Source of the DNA: Nocardia gamkensis NBRC 108242
GTDB lineage: Bacteria; Actinomycetota; Actinomycetes; Mycobacteriales; Mycobacteriaceae
Length of the DNA stretch: 57,513 nt
Direction of reading: 5' to 3'
Assembly (NCBI RefSeq): GCF_001612985.1
Contig: NZ_BDBM01000047.1
Span: 1-57,513, forward strand
Positions 41,038-49,547 of this stretch are shown piece by piece (position 1 is the stretch's first letter; every line of letters begins with the position of its first letter). The position numbers and the translations under genes are program-made. The notes under the pieces were generated by a model. The model made no database searches and had not been told where the DNA came from. It worked only from the letters and a program-made list of their open reading frames with translations.

Positions 41038-42207
41038 ATGAGAGACGCGGTGATTGTCGAAGCGGTACGCACCCCGATCGGCAAAGGCAAGCCGAACGGC
41101 GCACTGCACAATGTCAACGCGGTGGACCTGCTGGCCCACAGCCTGCGCGAGGTGGTGGACCGCAGCGGCATCGATCCCGCACTCATCGACGACGTGATCG
41201 GCGGCGTCGTCACCCAGTTCGGCGAGCAGGGCGCGAACATGACCAGGCGCGCAGCGCTGGCCGCCGGATATCCCGAATCCGTCCCCGCGACCACCGTCGA
41301 CCGGCAGTGCGGCAGCAGCCAGCAGGCGATCCACTTCGCCGCGCAAGGCGTGATCGCGGGCGCCTACGACATCGTGGTCGCCGCGGGCGTGGAGTCGATG
41401 GGGCGAATCCCCATGGGCGCCAATCTGGTCGGTTCGGACGATATCTCCGGCGTCGGCTTCGCCGAGCGCTACCCCGACGGCCTGGTGTCGCAGGGCATCA
41501 GCGCCGAGCTGATCGCGGCGAAGTGGGGACTCACCCGCACGCAGCTGGACGAGTTCGCGCTCGCCAGTCACGACAAGGCCGCGCTCGCCACGAAGAACGG
41601 CCTGTTCGCCCGGGAACTGGCGCCGATCAACGGCCTCACCACCGACGAGGGCATCCGGGTCGGCAGCACGTTGGAGACGCTGGGCGCACTCCGGCCCGCC
41701 TACTACGACCCGGCCATGGCCGCCCGTTTCCCGCAGATCGGCTGGGCCATCACGGCGGCGTCCGCGAGCCAGGTCAGCGACGGCAGCGCGGCGGTGCTCA
41801 TCATGACCAGCGAGCGCGCGAAAGAGCTCGGGTTGAAACCGCTCGCCCGGCTGCACAGCTTCGCGGTGGCCGGTGACGACCCGCTGCTGATGCTCACCGC
41901 GGTGATCCCGGCGACCCGGAAAGTGTTGCAGCGCGCCGGTTTGCAGCTGTCGGACATCGATCTGGTCGAGATCAACGAGGCCTTCTCGCCGGTGGTGCTG
42001 GCCTGGGCGCACGACACCGGCGCGGACCTGGCGAAGGTCAACGTCAACGGCGGCGCGATCGCCATCGGCCATCCGCTCGGCGCGTCCGGCACGCGCCTGA
42101 TGACCACGCTGGTGCACGCCATGCAGGACCGCGGCGCCCGCTACGGCCTGCAAACCATGTGTGAGGCGGGCGGTTTGGCCAACGCCACCATCGTCGAAAG
42201 GTTGTAA
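41038..42207 (+). CDS. Acetyl-CoA acetyltransferase (3-ketoacyl-CoA thiolase)
   Basis: The 389-residue thiolase has all catalytic residues: Cys91 in TVDRQCGSSQQA, His345 in AIAIGHPLGASG and Cys375 in LQTMCEAGGLANA. The start MRDAVIVEAVRTPIGKGKPN and the length are close to mycobacterial FadA5/FadA6-type thiolases used in steroid or fatty-acid degradation, but the sequence alone does not fix the substrate. It is divergent from the HxlR regulator gene. Confidence 0.9.
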   Translation: MRDAVIVEAVRTPIGKGKPNGALHNVNAVDLLAHSLREVVDRSGIDPALIDDVIGGVVTQFGEQGANMTRRAALAAGYPESVPATTVDRQCGSSQQAIHFAAQGVIAGAYDIVVAAGVESMGRIPMGANLVGSDDISGVGFAERYPDGLVSQGISAELIAAKWGLTRTQLDEFALASHDKAALATKNGLFARELAPINGLTTDEGIRVGSTLETLGALRPAYYDPAMAARFPQIGWAITAASASQVSDGSAAVLIMTSERAKELGLKPLARLHSFAVAGDDPLLMLTAVIPATRKVLQRAGLQLSDIDLVEINEAFSPVVLAWAHDTGADLAKVNVNGGAIAIGHPLGASGTRLMTTLVHAMQDRGARYGLQTMCEAGGLANATIVERL

Positions 42208-42225
42208 TCAGCCGCGCCGCCGGCG

Positions 42226-42252
42226 GTGCGTGTTCGTCGCGCGAACACGCAC
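42226..42252. terminator. Bidirectional hairpin terminator after thiolase gene
   Basis: An 11-bp perfect inverted repeat GTGCGTGTTCG / CGAACACGCAC with a 5-base loop, between the thiolase stop and the convergent membrane-protein gene. Confidence 0.65.
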
Positions 42253-42281
42253 GCCGGTGGCGGGCGTTCGGCCGCGGCCGA

Positions 42282-42620
42282 TCAGTACGAAACGAGTACT
42301 GCCGCGATCAGGAAACCGACCAACCAGGACTCGAGAATCAACGGGATCGCGATGAGCGGCGTCCACGCGATCGGCCTGCCGTCGCGCACTCTCTCCAGCG
42401 CCGAGAACACCGCCGCGAGCACCGATGCCACGATGCCTGTCCAGGCGATCACTTGCGCCCACGGGAGATACCCCGCTCCACTCCCGGCCTCGCCGTCGCG
42501 CGCGAGCACATCGTAGAGCGGGACGAAAGACGCCATCAGCCAGCCGAATCCGAGCACGATCACCGAGCCCAGCGCGACGCGCAGCGCATCGGCCGTTCGC
42601 CGCCGGAAATGCCACGCCAT
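42282..42620 (-). CDS. Small membrane protein, three predicted segments
   Basis: The 112-residue product has three hydrophobic segments (about 14-38, 56-75 and 87-110) and short basic ends. Function unknown. The ATG at 42620 follows GAAGGC. It lies 44 bp downstream of another small membrane protein on the same strand (42665-43075) and may be co-transcribed with it. Confidence 0.6.
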   Translation of the reverse strand: MAWHFRRRTADALRVALGSVIVLGFGWLMASFVPLYDVLARDGEAGSGAGYLPWAQVIAWTGIVASVLAAVFSALERVRDGRPIAWTPLIAIPLILESWLVGFLIAAVLVSY

Positions 42621-42664
42621 GCCTTCAGCATGACCGGCGCACCGCCACCCGGCATCTCGGCGGT

Positions 42665-43075
42665 TCAGTTTCCCGGGTAGACCTGCGACGCCAGGGCGAG
42701 GCCGCCGCCGAACGAAGCGACGATCAGCACGATCGCCAGCACCGGCCAGTACCACATGTACCAGCGCTTCACCGCGGCCAGAATGAGCATCCCGGTCACG
42801 CCGACGATCGCGAACGCGGTACCGCCCCAGGACACCACGAAGGCCCAGCCCAGGTAGTCGGTGCGGCAGTTGTCCGGCCCGCACGGATCGGTGGCGAAGG
42901 CGAAGAAGACGGTGAAGTAGGCCGCGGCGAGGCCGAGGACCGCCGCGACGCAGTACAGCACGACGGCGAGCACGACGTCCCAGGTCCGCACCGCCCGCTG
43001 CTCGGCGGGCGGACGTGCGGGCCCCTGCGGCATGCCGTAGGGCGGCCAGGGCTGCGGGATACCGGTCTGGATCAT
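42665..43075 (-). CDS. Small membrane protein with Pro-rich N-terminus
   Basis: The 136-residue product has a short Pro/Gly-rich cytoplasmic start (GIPQPWPPYGMPQGPARPP) and three or four hydrophobic segments (about 33-62, 75-103 and 108-133). Cys residues occur in DPCGPDNC, facing one side of the membrane. Function unknown. The start ATG at 43075 is the only one giving a plausible N-terminus; the longer frame is menC antisense. Confidence 0.6.
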   Translation of the reverse strand: MIQTGIPQPWPPYGMPQGPARPPAEQRAVRTWDVVLAVVLYCVAAVLGLAAAYFTVFFAFATDPCGPDNCRTDYLGWAFVVSWGGTAFAIVGVTGMLILAAVKRWYMWYWPVLAIVLIVASFGGGLALASQVYPGN

Positions 43076-43180
43076 GACGCCAACGATCCCGCGTCGGTCG
43101 TCCGGGCGACTCCGGGAAACTACTCGAGTCCGCGTGCGCAATCCCCGGTCCGCGCCGGCGGCCGAATAAGCTGGGCGGCG

Positions 43181-44164
43181 ATGATCGACTCCGCAGCGCA
43201 GAACATCGTCTACGCCATTCCGATGCGCACCCGTTTCCGTGGCATCACGGTGCGCGAGGGAATGCTGATCCACGGACCGCGCGGGTGGGGCGAGTTCTGT
43301 CCGTTCCCCGAATACGACGACCGCGAGGCCGCCGCCTGGCTGGCCACCGCACTGGAACAGGTCACGACGGGCTGGCCCGAGCCGGTGCGCGATCGCATTC
43401 CGATCAATTGCACCGTGCCCGCCGTGGCCCCGGAGCAGGCGCACGCGATCGTGGGCCGGTCCGGCTGCCGCACCGCCAAGGTGAAGGTCGCCGACCACCC
43501 CGACTCGCTCGCCGAGGATCTGGCGAGGGTGGAGGCGGTACGCGACGCGCTCGGCCGCAACGGCGCGATCCGGGTCGACGCGAACGCGGTCTGGGATGTC
43601 GACACCGCCGTGCGCCACATCCAGCGGATCGATAAGGCCGCGGGGGGCTTGGAATATGTCGAACAGCCCTGCCGGACGATCGAGGAACTCGCCGCGGTGC
43701 GACGCCGCGTCGACGTCCGCATCGCCGCCGACGAATCCATCCGCCGCGCCGAAGACCCGCTGCGGGTCGCGGTCGCCGGGGCCGCCGACATCGCCGTCCT
43801 CAAATGCACGCCGCTCGGCGGCGTCCGGCGCGCCCTGCAAGTGGCGGAGGCCGCGGGACTGCCGTGTGTGGTCTCCTCCGCGCTCGAGACCAGCGTCGGC
43901 CTGGCCGCGCAACTGGCGCTGGCCGGCGCGCTGCCGGAACTCGACTTCGCCTGTGGTCTCGGCACTTTGAGCCTGCTCACCGGCGATGTGACGCCTGGCG
44001 CGCTGCGCGCCTCGGACGGTTATCTCCCCGTCCTGCGCACCCCACCCGAGCCGGACCCGCATCTGATGGAAAGCCATCGCCATCCCGATGCCGACCGCAC
44101 CGCGTGGTGGCAGGAGCGGCTGGCCCGCGTCAGCGCCCTGGTCCAGCAGGCCCCGCCCACATGA
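43181..44164 (+). CDS. menC: o-Succinylbenzoate synthase (menaquinone pathway)
   Basis: Dehydrates SHCHC to o-succinylbenzoate in menaquinone biosynthesis; an enolase-superfamily enzyme. The 327-residue product has the KxK motif TAKVKVAD (Lys100 and Lys102), metal ligands Asp133 (RVDANAVW), Glu161 (YVEQPC) and Asp184 (AADES), and the second base Lys208 (VLKCTPLGG). No other men gene lies nearby, so it is either a single locus or part of a cluster outside the window. Length agrees with actinobacterial MenC. Confidence 0.9.
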   Translation: MIDSAAQNIVYAIPMRTRFRGITVREGMLIHGPRGWGEFCPFPEYDDREAAAWLATALEQVTTGWPEPVRDRIPINCTVPAVAPEQAHAIVGRSGCRTAKVKVADHPDSLAEDLARVEAVRDALGRNGAIRVDANAVWDVDTAVRHIQRIDKAAGGLEYVEQPCRTIEELAAVRRRVDVRIAADESIRRAEDPLRVAVAGAADIAVLKCTPLGGVRRALQVAEAAGLPCVVSSALETSVGLAAQLALAGALPELDFACGLGTLSLLTGDVTPGALRASDGYLPVLRTPPEPDPHLMESHRHPDADRTAWWQERLARVSALVQQAPPT

Positions 44165-44250
44165 CCGCGCGAAAACCACTGCCACTTCGCGCGTCGCGCC
44201 TTCGAGCACCGCGACACACCCGCCGAGTGGTCTTCCGCTGAACGGTGGCC

Positions 44251-44763
44251 TTACCCGATCCGTACCCCGCAGCCGAGCATTGTCGTCCGCAGGAGCAACG
44301 CCGCCTCAGGACCGATAACGCCGTCGACCAGTTCCACATAGCGATCACAGAACTCCGGACCGTGCGCGGCCACCGACGCCGGGGCCGACTCCAGGTGATG
44401 CGCCAGTTCGTGCAGGATCACCAGTTCCCGCAGCGCCCAGGCGGTGCCGCCGGTGTGCAGCGGAACCGCTAACACGTTCCCGGCCGCCTCGTAATGCGCG
44501 GCGGTGGTCCCGGCCCGCGAGCGGACGCGCACCGCCACGGCGGCCCGGTCCCACCGCGCCCGTATCCAATCGAGGGCCAGCACCTTGTCCGCATAGCTCT
44601 GCACGGATTCCACCGAGGCGAAGCGTCGCTCGATCGGCAAGGTGAGCTGCGAACCGTAGAGTTCGACGGTGCGCGCACCGTGCTCGTCGGCGCGATCGAA
44701 CACCCCGCGTACCAACTGCTCGGCGTCGTATACCTTGGCGCGCTGGCTGTCGCGCACCGTCAT
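44251..44763 (-). CDS. Putative zinc metallohydrolase (TIGR04338 family)
   Basis: The 170-residue product has a zinc-peptidase-like motif HELAHH (His118, Glu119, His122) in a helical context, with other conserved blocks DSQRAKVYDAEQLVRG near the start and GPEFCDRYVELVD after the motif. It matches the small actinobacterial family TIGR04338, whose substrate is unknown. It lies 115 bp downstream of a DUF2786 gene on the same strand, which is the usual gene neighbour of this family. Confidence 0.8.
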   Translation of the reverse strand: MTVRDSQRAKVYDAEQLVRGVFDRADEHGARTVELYGSQLTLPIERRFASVESVQSYADKVLALDWIRARWDRAAVAVRVRSRAGTTAAHYEAAGNVLAVPLHTGGTAWALRELVILHELAHHLESAPASVAAHGPEFCDRYVELVDGVIGPEAALLLRTTMLGCGVRIG

Positions 44764-44878
44764 GGTCGCTCAGCCGATCGCGCGACAGCGGGCACCAGCC
44801 GGTTGCCGAAACCCGCCGATGCCTCCGACGATCGCGCGTGGCCACGCCCGCCCGCACGCCCGATGTCGTGCACGCTGG

Positions 44879-45724
44879 TCAACCGCCCTCGGGGGAGCTC
44901 AACTTCCGCCGGGCAGCCGGGAGTTCGGGCGAGGTACCGAGCCGCGCGGCGCGGCCCGCGCGATCCCCCGCCGCCCGCGCCGCCGCCGAATGCCCCGCCG
45001 ACGCCTGCGGCCCGCGCCAGGTGCCGCGCGCCTCCGACGTCTTGGCGTAGAAGTCCGTGAGCTCGATCTCTTTGGCGCGCAATGCCAGCGCCGTGCCGGT
45101 GGCCTCGGCTTCCCGTGGCAACACCTCCGCTTCGACCTCGGCCTTCACCTCCGTCAGCCGCCGCCCGATCCGCGCGGCGAACGCCATCTGGAAGTTCAGC
45201 CGTGCTGTCACACCCGCGACCGGCGCCTGCACCCGGCGCCGGACCGGACGACCCCATCGCTTCTCCACCACGATCTTCTCGACGGTGGCCGATTTGTAGG
45301 CGCCCGACTTGATGTACTGATCGGACGCGCGCACCATCTGCACGAGCAGGCTGGCGTAGAGCGCCTCGCAGGTATCGATGTCGGAGTCGAATCCATACGC
45401 GTAGACCTGCGTCGAGGTACGGGCGACATCGCAGCGCACGTCGTTCGCCGCCGCGATCGCGACGAACAACTGGACATAGGTCCGCAACCCGCGCTTGCCC
45501 GGCTCACCGATCGGGATGACCCGCTGCACCGGCGTGGGCCTGCGCTCGCGTCCCGCGATGTGCGCCCGCGCCACCGCGAGGTCGATGGACGACTTCGTGG
45601 CCAGGCGCTGAGCCGCAGCGAGAAACGCTTCGGCCTCGTGCTCGTTGTCGGTGGCCTCGGCCTTGCGCAGCAGCCCACCGATGCGCGTGAGCATCCGATC
45701 GGGAACCGCGTTCGGCGAAGTCAT
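44879..45724 (-). CDS. DUF2786-domain protein
   Basis: The 281-residue product begins with the DUF2786 segment (about 10-50: MLTRIGGLLRKAEATDNEHEAEAFLAAAQRLATK) and continues with a conserved middle (about 80-200). The last 40 residues are Ala/Arg-rich and disordered. Function unknown; some members of the family have been linked to DNA or RNA binding, but no motif is seen here. The ATG at 45724 is preferred over the TTG/GTG-like start at 45757. It probably forms a unit with the TIGR04338 gene. Confidence 0.78.
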   Translation of the reverse strand: MTSPNAVPDRMLTRIGGLLRKAEATDNEHEAEAFLAAAQRLATKSSIDLAVARAHIAGRERRPTPVQRVIPIGEPGKRGLRTYVQLFVAIAAANDVRCDVARTSTQVYAYGFDSDIDTCEALYASLLVQMVRASDQYIKSGAYKSATVEKIVVEKRWGRPVRRRVQAPVAGVTARLNFQMAFAARIGRRLTEVKAEVEAEVLPREAEATGTALALRAKEIELTDFYAKTSEARGTWRGPQASAGHSAAARAAGDRAGRAARLGTSPELPAARRKLSSPEGG

Positions 45725-45846
45725 CGCGCCCCAGCCTAGCGAGAGACTTACCGCCACTGTCCCGCACTCCGGATCGACACCATGTATCTTGCCTTGTGCA
45801 CCGGCAGGGTGTGCTGCCGCTCACGAATGATCCTGGAGTGTTTGCG

Positions 45847-47148
45847 ATGGCTGTGAAGAAGGTGTCGTCCCTACGTTCGTCGCTGGTGCCGCGAGCCGCG
45901 GTGGCGGTCGCCTCGGTCGGGCTGCTGACCGCGACGTTCACCAGCGCCTGCTCCAGCGACAGCGGCGGCAGTCCGACCAGCCAGAACCTCACCGGTCGCG
46001 GTCCTATCACCTACGTCGAGGGCAAGGACACCACCGAGACCGGCGCGGTCAAGCAGCTGATCGAGCGCTGGAACGCCGCGCACCCGGACGAGCCGGTGAC
46101 GTTCAAGGAACAGTCGAACGACGCCTCGCAGCAGTACGACGACCTGGTCGAGCACATGCGGTCCAAGCAGTCCAACTACGACGTGGTCGCCTTGGACGTG
46201 CCGTGGACCGCCGAGTTCGCCGCCAAGGGCTGGATCCAGCCGCTGAAGGACTCCTTCACTATCGACACCAGCGCGCTGCTCTCCCCGCCGGTCGCCAGCG
46301 CCACCTACAACAACACGCTCTACGCCGCGCCCCGCAACACCAACGGCGGCCTGCTGTTCTACCGCAAGGACCTGGTGGCGAACCCGCCCAAGACCTGGAA
46401 CGAACTGCTCGCCCAGTGCCCCATCGCGCGCCAGCAGAACATCGGTTGCTACGCGGGCCAGTTCGCGCCCTACGAGGGCCTGACCGTGAACGCGGCCGAG
46501 GTGATCAACGCCTATGGCGGCAGCTTCGTCGGCGCCGACGGCAAGACCCCCACGGTGAACAGCGCGCAGTCCCGCGCCGGACTGAAGGTCCTGGTCGACG
46601 CGTACAACAACGGTGACATCCCCAAAGAGGCCATCACCTTCAAGGAGCCCGAGTCCAGCAACGCCTTCGCGCAGGGCAAGCTGATGTTCCTGCGTTCGTG
46701 GCCGTCCACCTTCGGTGATGTCGGTGGCGAGGCCTCCGCCGTGAAGGACAAGTTCGCGGTGGCCCCGCTGCCCGGAGAGAACGGCGTCGGCGCCTCCACC
46801 CTCGGCGGCTACAACGCGGCGATCAGCGCGTACTCCAAGAACAAGGCCACCGCGCTGGACTTCCTGCGCTTCCTGATCAGCGAGGACGCGCAGCACATCG
46901 TCGCCGCGGGTGCGCTGCCCTCGGTGCGCGCGTCCATGTACGACGACCCGGCGCTGATCGCGAAGATGCCGTACCTGCCCGCGCTCAAGGACTCCATCTC
47001 CAGCGCGGTGCCGCGCCCGGTGACACCCTTTTATCCCGCGGTGAGCAAGGCCATCCAGGACAACGCTTATGCTGCGTTGAACGGAACCAAGTCCGTCGAC
47101 GACGCGATCACCGGGATGCAAAAGGGCATCGAAACCGCCGGATCGTGA
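45847..47148 (+). CDS. Sugar ABC transporter substrate-binding lipoprotein (LpqY-like)
   Basis: The 433-residue product has a lipoprotein signal peptide (basic 4-18, hydrophobic 19-36, lipobox FTSAC). The mature protein is an extracellular sugar-binding protein of the CUT1 family: ITYVEGKDTTETGAVKQLIE, VVALDVPWTAEFAAKGW, YAAPRNTNGGLLFYRKDLV, and near the end PFYPAVSKAIQ. The VWTAEFA- and APxxTN-like segments resemble mycobacterial LpqY, which binds trehalose, but identity looks partial, so the substrate could be another alpha-glucoside. It is the first gene of a tight set with two permeases. Confidence 0.82.
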   Translation: MAVKKVSSLRSSLVPRAAVAVASVGLLTATFTSACSSDSGGSPTSQNLTGRGPITYVEGKDTTETGAVKQLIERWNAAHPDEPVTFKEQSNDASQQYDDLVEHMRSKQSNYDVVALDVPWTAEFAAKGWIQPLKDSFTIDTSALLSPPVASATYNNTLYAAPRNTNGGLLFYRKDLVANPPKTWNELLAQCPIARQQNIGCYAGQFAPYEGLTVNAAEVINAYGGSFVGADGKTPTVNSAQSRAGLKVLVDAYNNGDIPKEAITFKEPESSNAFAQGKLMFLRSWPSTFGDVGGEASAVKDKFAVAPLPGENGVGASTLGGYNAAISAYSKNKATALDFLRFLISEDAQHIVAAGALPSVRASMYDDPALIAKMPYLPALKDSISSAVPRPVTPFYPAVSKAIQDNAYAALNGTKSVDDAITGMQKGIETAGS

Positions 47149-47192
47149 GCGGTTGAGCGCAACGGACCCGACGAACCCGCAGGAGAGAAACG

Positions 47193-48221
47193 GTGTCGGA
47201 TCCTTCGGGAACGGCGACTAGCGTGCCGAAAGACGACGAGGTCGTTCCGGCCGGGCGCGGCTTCGCCGCCAGGACGGCCCTGGAATTGCGACGATCCGGG
47301 AAAGCCTGGGTGTTCGTCACGCCCGTGCTGATCGCGCTGGCGGTCGTCATCGGGTATCCCGTGATCCGGGCGCTGTGGATGTCCTTCCAGAAGGACCCCG
47401 GCCTCGACCCGGCGACCGGCATGTTCGTCGAGGGCGGCAACGCCGGGTTCGCGAACTACACGCACTGGCTGCTGCAGCAGTGCCAGGTCGCCACCGGCGA
47501 GACGGTGGCCTGCCCGACCGGCAACCTCGGCTCGCAATTCTGGGTGGCCATCGGGGTCACCCTGTTCTTCACGGTCGTCACCGTCGCGCTGGAAGCGACG
47601 CTCGGCCTCGGCATGGCCATGGTGATGGGCAAGACCTTCCGCGGCAGGGCGCTGCTGCGCGCGGCCGTGCTGATTCCGTGGGCCATCCCCACCGCCGTCA
47701 CCGCGCGGTTGTGGGAGTTCATGTTCCAGTACGACGGCGTGGTGAACCGCGTGCTCGGCACGCACATCCTGTGGACCTCCGACGCATGGCCCGCCCGGTT
47801 CGCGGTGATCGCGGCCGACGTCTGGAAGACCACGCCGTTCATGGCGCTGCTGCTGCTGGCCGGACTGCAAGTGATTCCGGCCGACGTATACGAGGCGGCT
47901 CGCGTCGACGGCGCCTCGGCCTGGCAGCGGTTCACCCAGATCACCCTGCCCCTGCTGAAGCCCGCCCTGCTGGTCGCGGTGCTGTTCCGGACCATGGACG
48001 CCCTGCGGATGTACGACCTGCCCGCGATCATGACGCTGGGCAACCCGTCCACCCGCACGGTGTCGATCCTGGTGGTCGATCAGGTCCGGCAAGGCCCCAA
48101 CAGCGCGGCCGCGTTGTCCACGATCACCTTCCTTTTGATCTTCGCCGTGGCGTTCGTGCTGGTGAAGATCCTCGGCGCGAACGCGGTTCGCACCCAGGAA
48201 GAACAGCGGGAGGCGCACTGA
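47193..48221 (+). CDS. Sugar ABC transporter permease (SugA-like)
   Basis: The 342-residue product has six membrane segments with an additional N-terminal segment (about 45-65) and an insertion of about 50 residues after it (DPATGMFVEGGNAGFANYTH). The EAA-type loop EAARVDGASAWQRFTQITLP near residue 230 docks to the ATPase. GTG start after AGGAGAG. The stop overlaps the next gene (TGATG). With its neighbours it forms a CUT1-type importer of the LpqY-SugAB kind. Confidence 0.88.
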   Translation: MSDPSGTATSVPKDDEVVPAGRGFAARTALELRRSGKAWVFVTPVLIALAVVIGYPVIRALWMSFQKDPGLDPATGMFVEGGNAGFANYTHWLLQQCQVATGETVACPTGNLGSQFWVAIGVTLFFTVVTVALEATLGLGMAMVMGKTFRGRALLRAAVLIPWAIPTAVTARLWEFMFQYDGVVNRVLGTHILWTSDAWPARFAVIAADVWKTTPFMALLLLAGLQVIPADVYEAARVDGASAWQRFTQITLPLLKPALLVAVLFRTMDALRMYDLPAIMTLGNPSTRTVSILVVDQVRQGPNSAAALSTITFLLIFAVAFVLVKILGANAVRTQEEQREAH

Positions 48222-49114
48222 TGTCCGTGCAGACGGCGCAAAAACCGGCGACCGACAAGTCCGCCGCGCGGCCGGTTCCGTGGACCCGACGACTCGGTTC
48301 GGTACGCCTGTACCTCGGCGCGCTGATCGTGCTGGTCTGGGGTCTCGCGCCGTTCTACTGGATGGCGGTCACCGCGTTCCGCGACCCCGACTACACCTTC
48401 GACAACACTCCGTGGCCGACGCACGTCACGCTGGAGAACTTCCGCAACGCGTTCGACACCAGCCGCGGCAACAATTTCGGCAAGGCGCTGGTCAACAGCA
48501 TCGTGATCGGCTCCATCACGACGGCGATCGCGCTGGTGATCGGCGTGCTCGCCGCGTACGCGCTGGCGCGGCTCACCTTCCACGGCAAGTACGTGGTGTC
48601 CGGCCTGATCCTCAGCGCCTCGATGTTCCCGGTGGTCGTGCTGGTGACCCCGCTGTTCCAGCTGTTCACCAACCTCGGTTGGATCGGCGAATACCAGGCG
48701 ATGATCATCCCGAACATCTCGTTCGTGCTGCCGATGACGGTCTACATCCTCGCGTCCTTCTTCGCCGAACTGCCGTGGGAACTCGAAGAAGCCGCCCGGA
48801 TCGATGGCGCCACCAAGTTGCAGGCGTTCCGCCTGGTGATGCTGCCCTTGGCCGCTCCCGCCGTGTTCACCACCGCGATCCTCGCGTTCATCGCCGCGGT
48901 CAACGAATACCTGCTCGCGCGTTTGCTTTCCAGCGACAAGACCGAACCGGTCACCGTCGCGATCGCCCGCTTCTCCGGCAACAACCCGCTGGTCCAGCCG
49001 TACGCGGCGATCATGGCGGCAGGCACCATCGTCACCATCCCGCTGGTCGTCATGGTCCTGCTCTTCCAGCGCCGCATCATCTCCGGCCTGACCGCGGGCG
49101 GCGTGAAGAGCTGA
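48221..49114 (+). CDS. Sugar ABC transporter permease (SugB-like)
   Basis: The 297-residue product has six membrane segments and the EAA loop EEAARIDGATKLQAFRLVML. It starts with ATG inside the SugA-like stop, so the two permeases are translated as a pair. N-terminal 25 residues are Pro/Ala/Lys-rich and cytoplasmic. The ATPase partner is not adjacent; the SugC-like gene at 39206-40288 is the best candidate. Confidence 0.9.
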   Translation: MSVQTAQKPATDKSAARPVPWTRRLGSVRLYLGALIVLVWGLAPFYWMAVTAFRDPDYTFDNTPWPTHVTLENFRNAFDTSRGNNFGKALVNSIVIGSITTAIALVIGVLAAYALARLTFHGKYVVSGLILSASMFPVVVLVTPLFQLFTNLGWIGEYQAMIIPNISFVLPMTVYILASFFAELPWELEEAARIDGATKLQAFRLVMLPLAAPAVFTTAILAFIAAVNEYLLARLLSSDKTEPVTVAIARFSGNNPLVQPYAAIMAAGTIVTIPLVVMVLLFQRRIISGLTAGGVKS

Positions 49115-49121
49115 ATCTTTG

Positions 49122-49140
49122 GCAGCGACTTCGTCGCTGC
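49122..49140. terminator. Hairpin terminator after the sugar transporter operon
   Basis: Perfect 8-bp inverted repeat GCAGCGAC-TTC-GTCGCTGC, 8 bp past the SugB-like stop. Confidence 0.65.
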
Positions 49141-49142
49141 GT

Positions 49143-49237
49143 GTTCGCGGCCCCTTTATGGCTCGTGTTCGAGCGACCGCCGCTGGCGACTTCGTCGCGG
49201 ACGCGGCGGCCGCTCGAACACGAGCCGGGCCGCGAAC
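49143..49237. repeat. Long imperfect inverted repeat (about 32-bp arms)
   Basis: Left arm pieces GTTCGCGGCCC (49143-49153) and GGCTCGTGTTCGAGCG (49160-49175) pair with CGCTCGAACACGAGCC (49211-49226) and GGGCCGCGAAC (49227-49237). A 6-base bulge lies in the left arm. An inner hairpin GCGAC-TTC-GTCGC sits in the loop. The core GCGACTTCGTCGC also occurs in the neighbouring terminator. It looks like a repetitive extragenic element or a structured RNA. Confidence 0.6.
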
Positions 49238-49547
49238 GGAACATGCTCGGTCTCGCTTCGCTCGGAACCGGGAGTTGTGCTGATTCTGTTGCCGAACAAT
49301 CCGCAGTCGCGCCACGCTCGACAACAGGGAGTCGCCCGGGTTCGGTTGCCTCGAGCGAGCACCATGCTGCCGGAAGTCGGCGGCCACCGGACTCCGCGGA
49401 CGGAGAATGGGGTCGAGTTCGGGGCGTTCCGGTCGAACGGAAAGTGGAAAGCCGCTTGTGCGGGAACACGGTAAACTCTGGCTTTCGACGCTCTTTTCCG
49501 TTCGTTCGTGTAGGTGAGTTCGTCCGGCGCTCCGGGAGGAGATGATC

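Larger units (their letters stand above)
49115..49547. other. Intergenic region with nested inverted repeats
   Basis: A 433-bp gap between the sugar transporter and the PBP gene. It holds a terminator hairpin and a large imperfect inverted repeat in its left part. The right part (about 49260-49540) should hold the PBP promoter. Small open frames here show no protein-like pattern. Confidence 0.5.
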
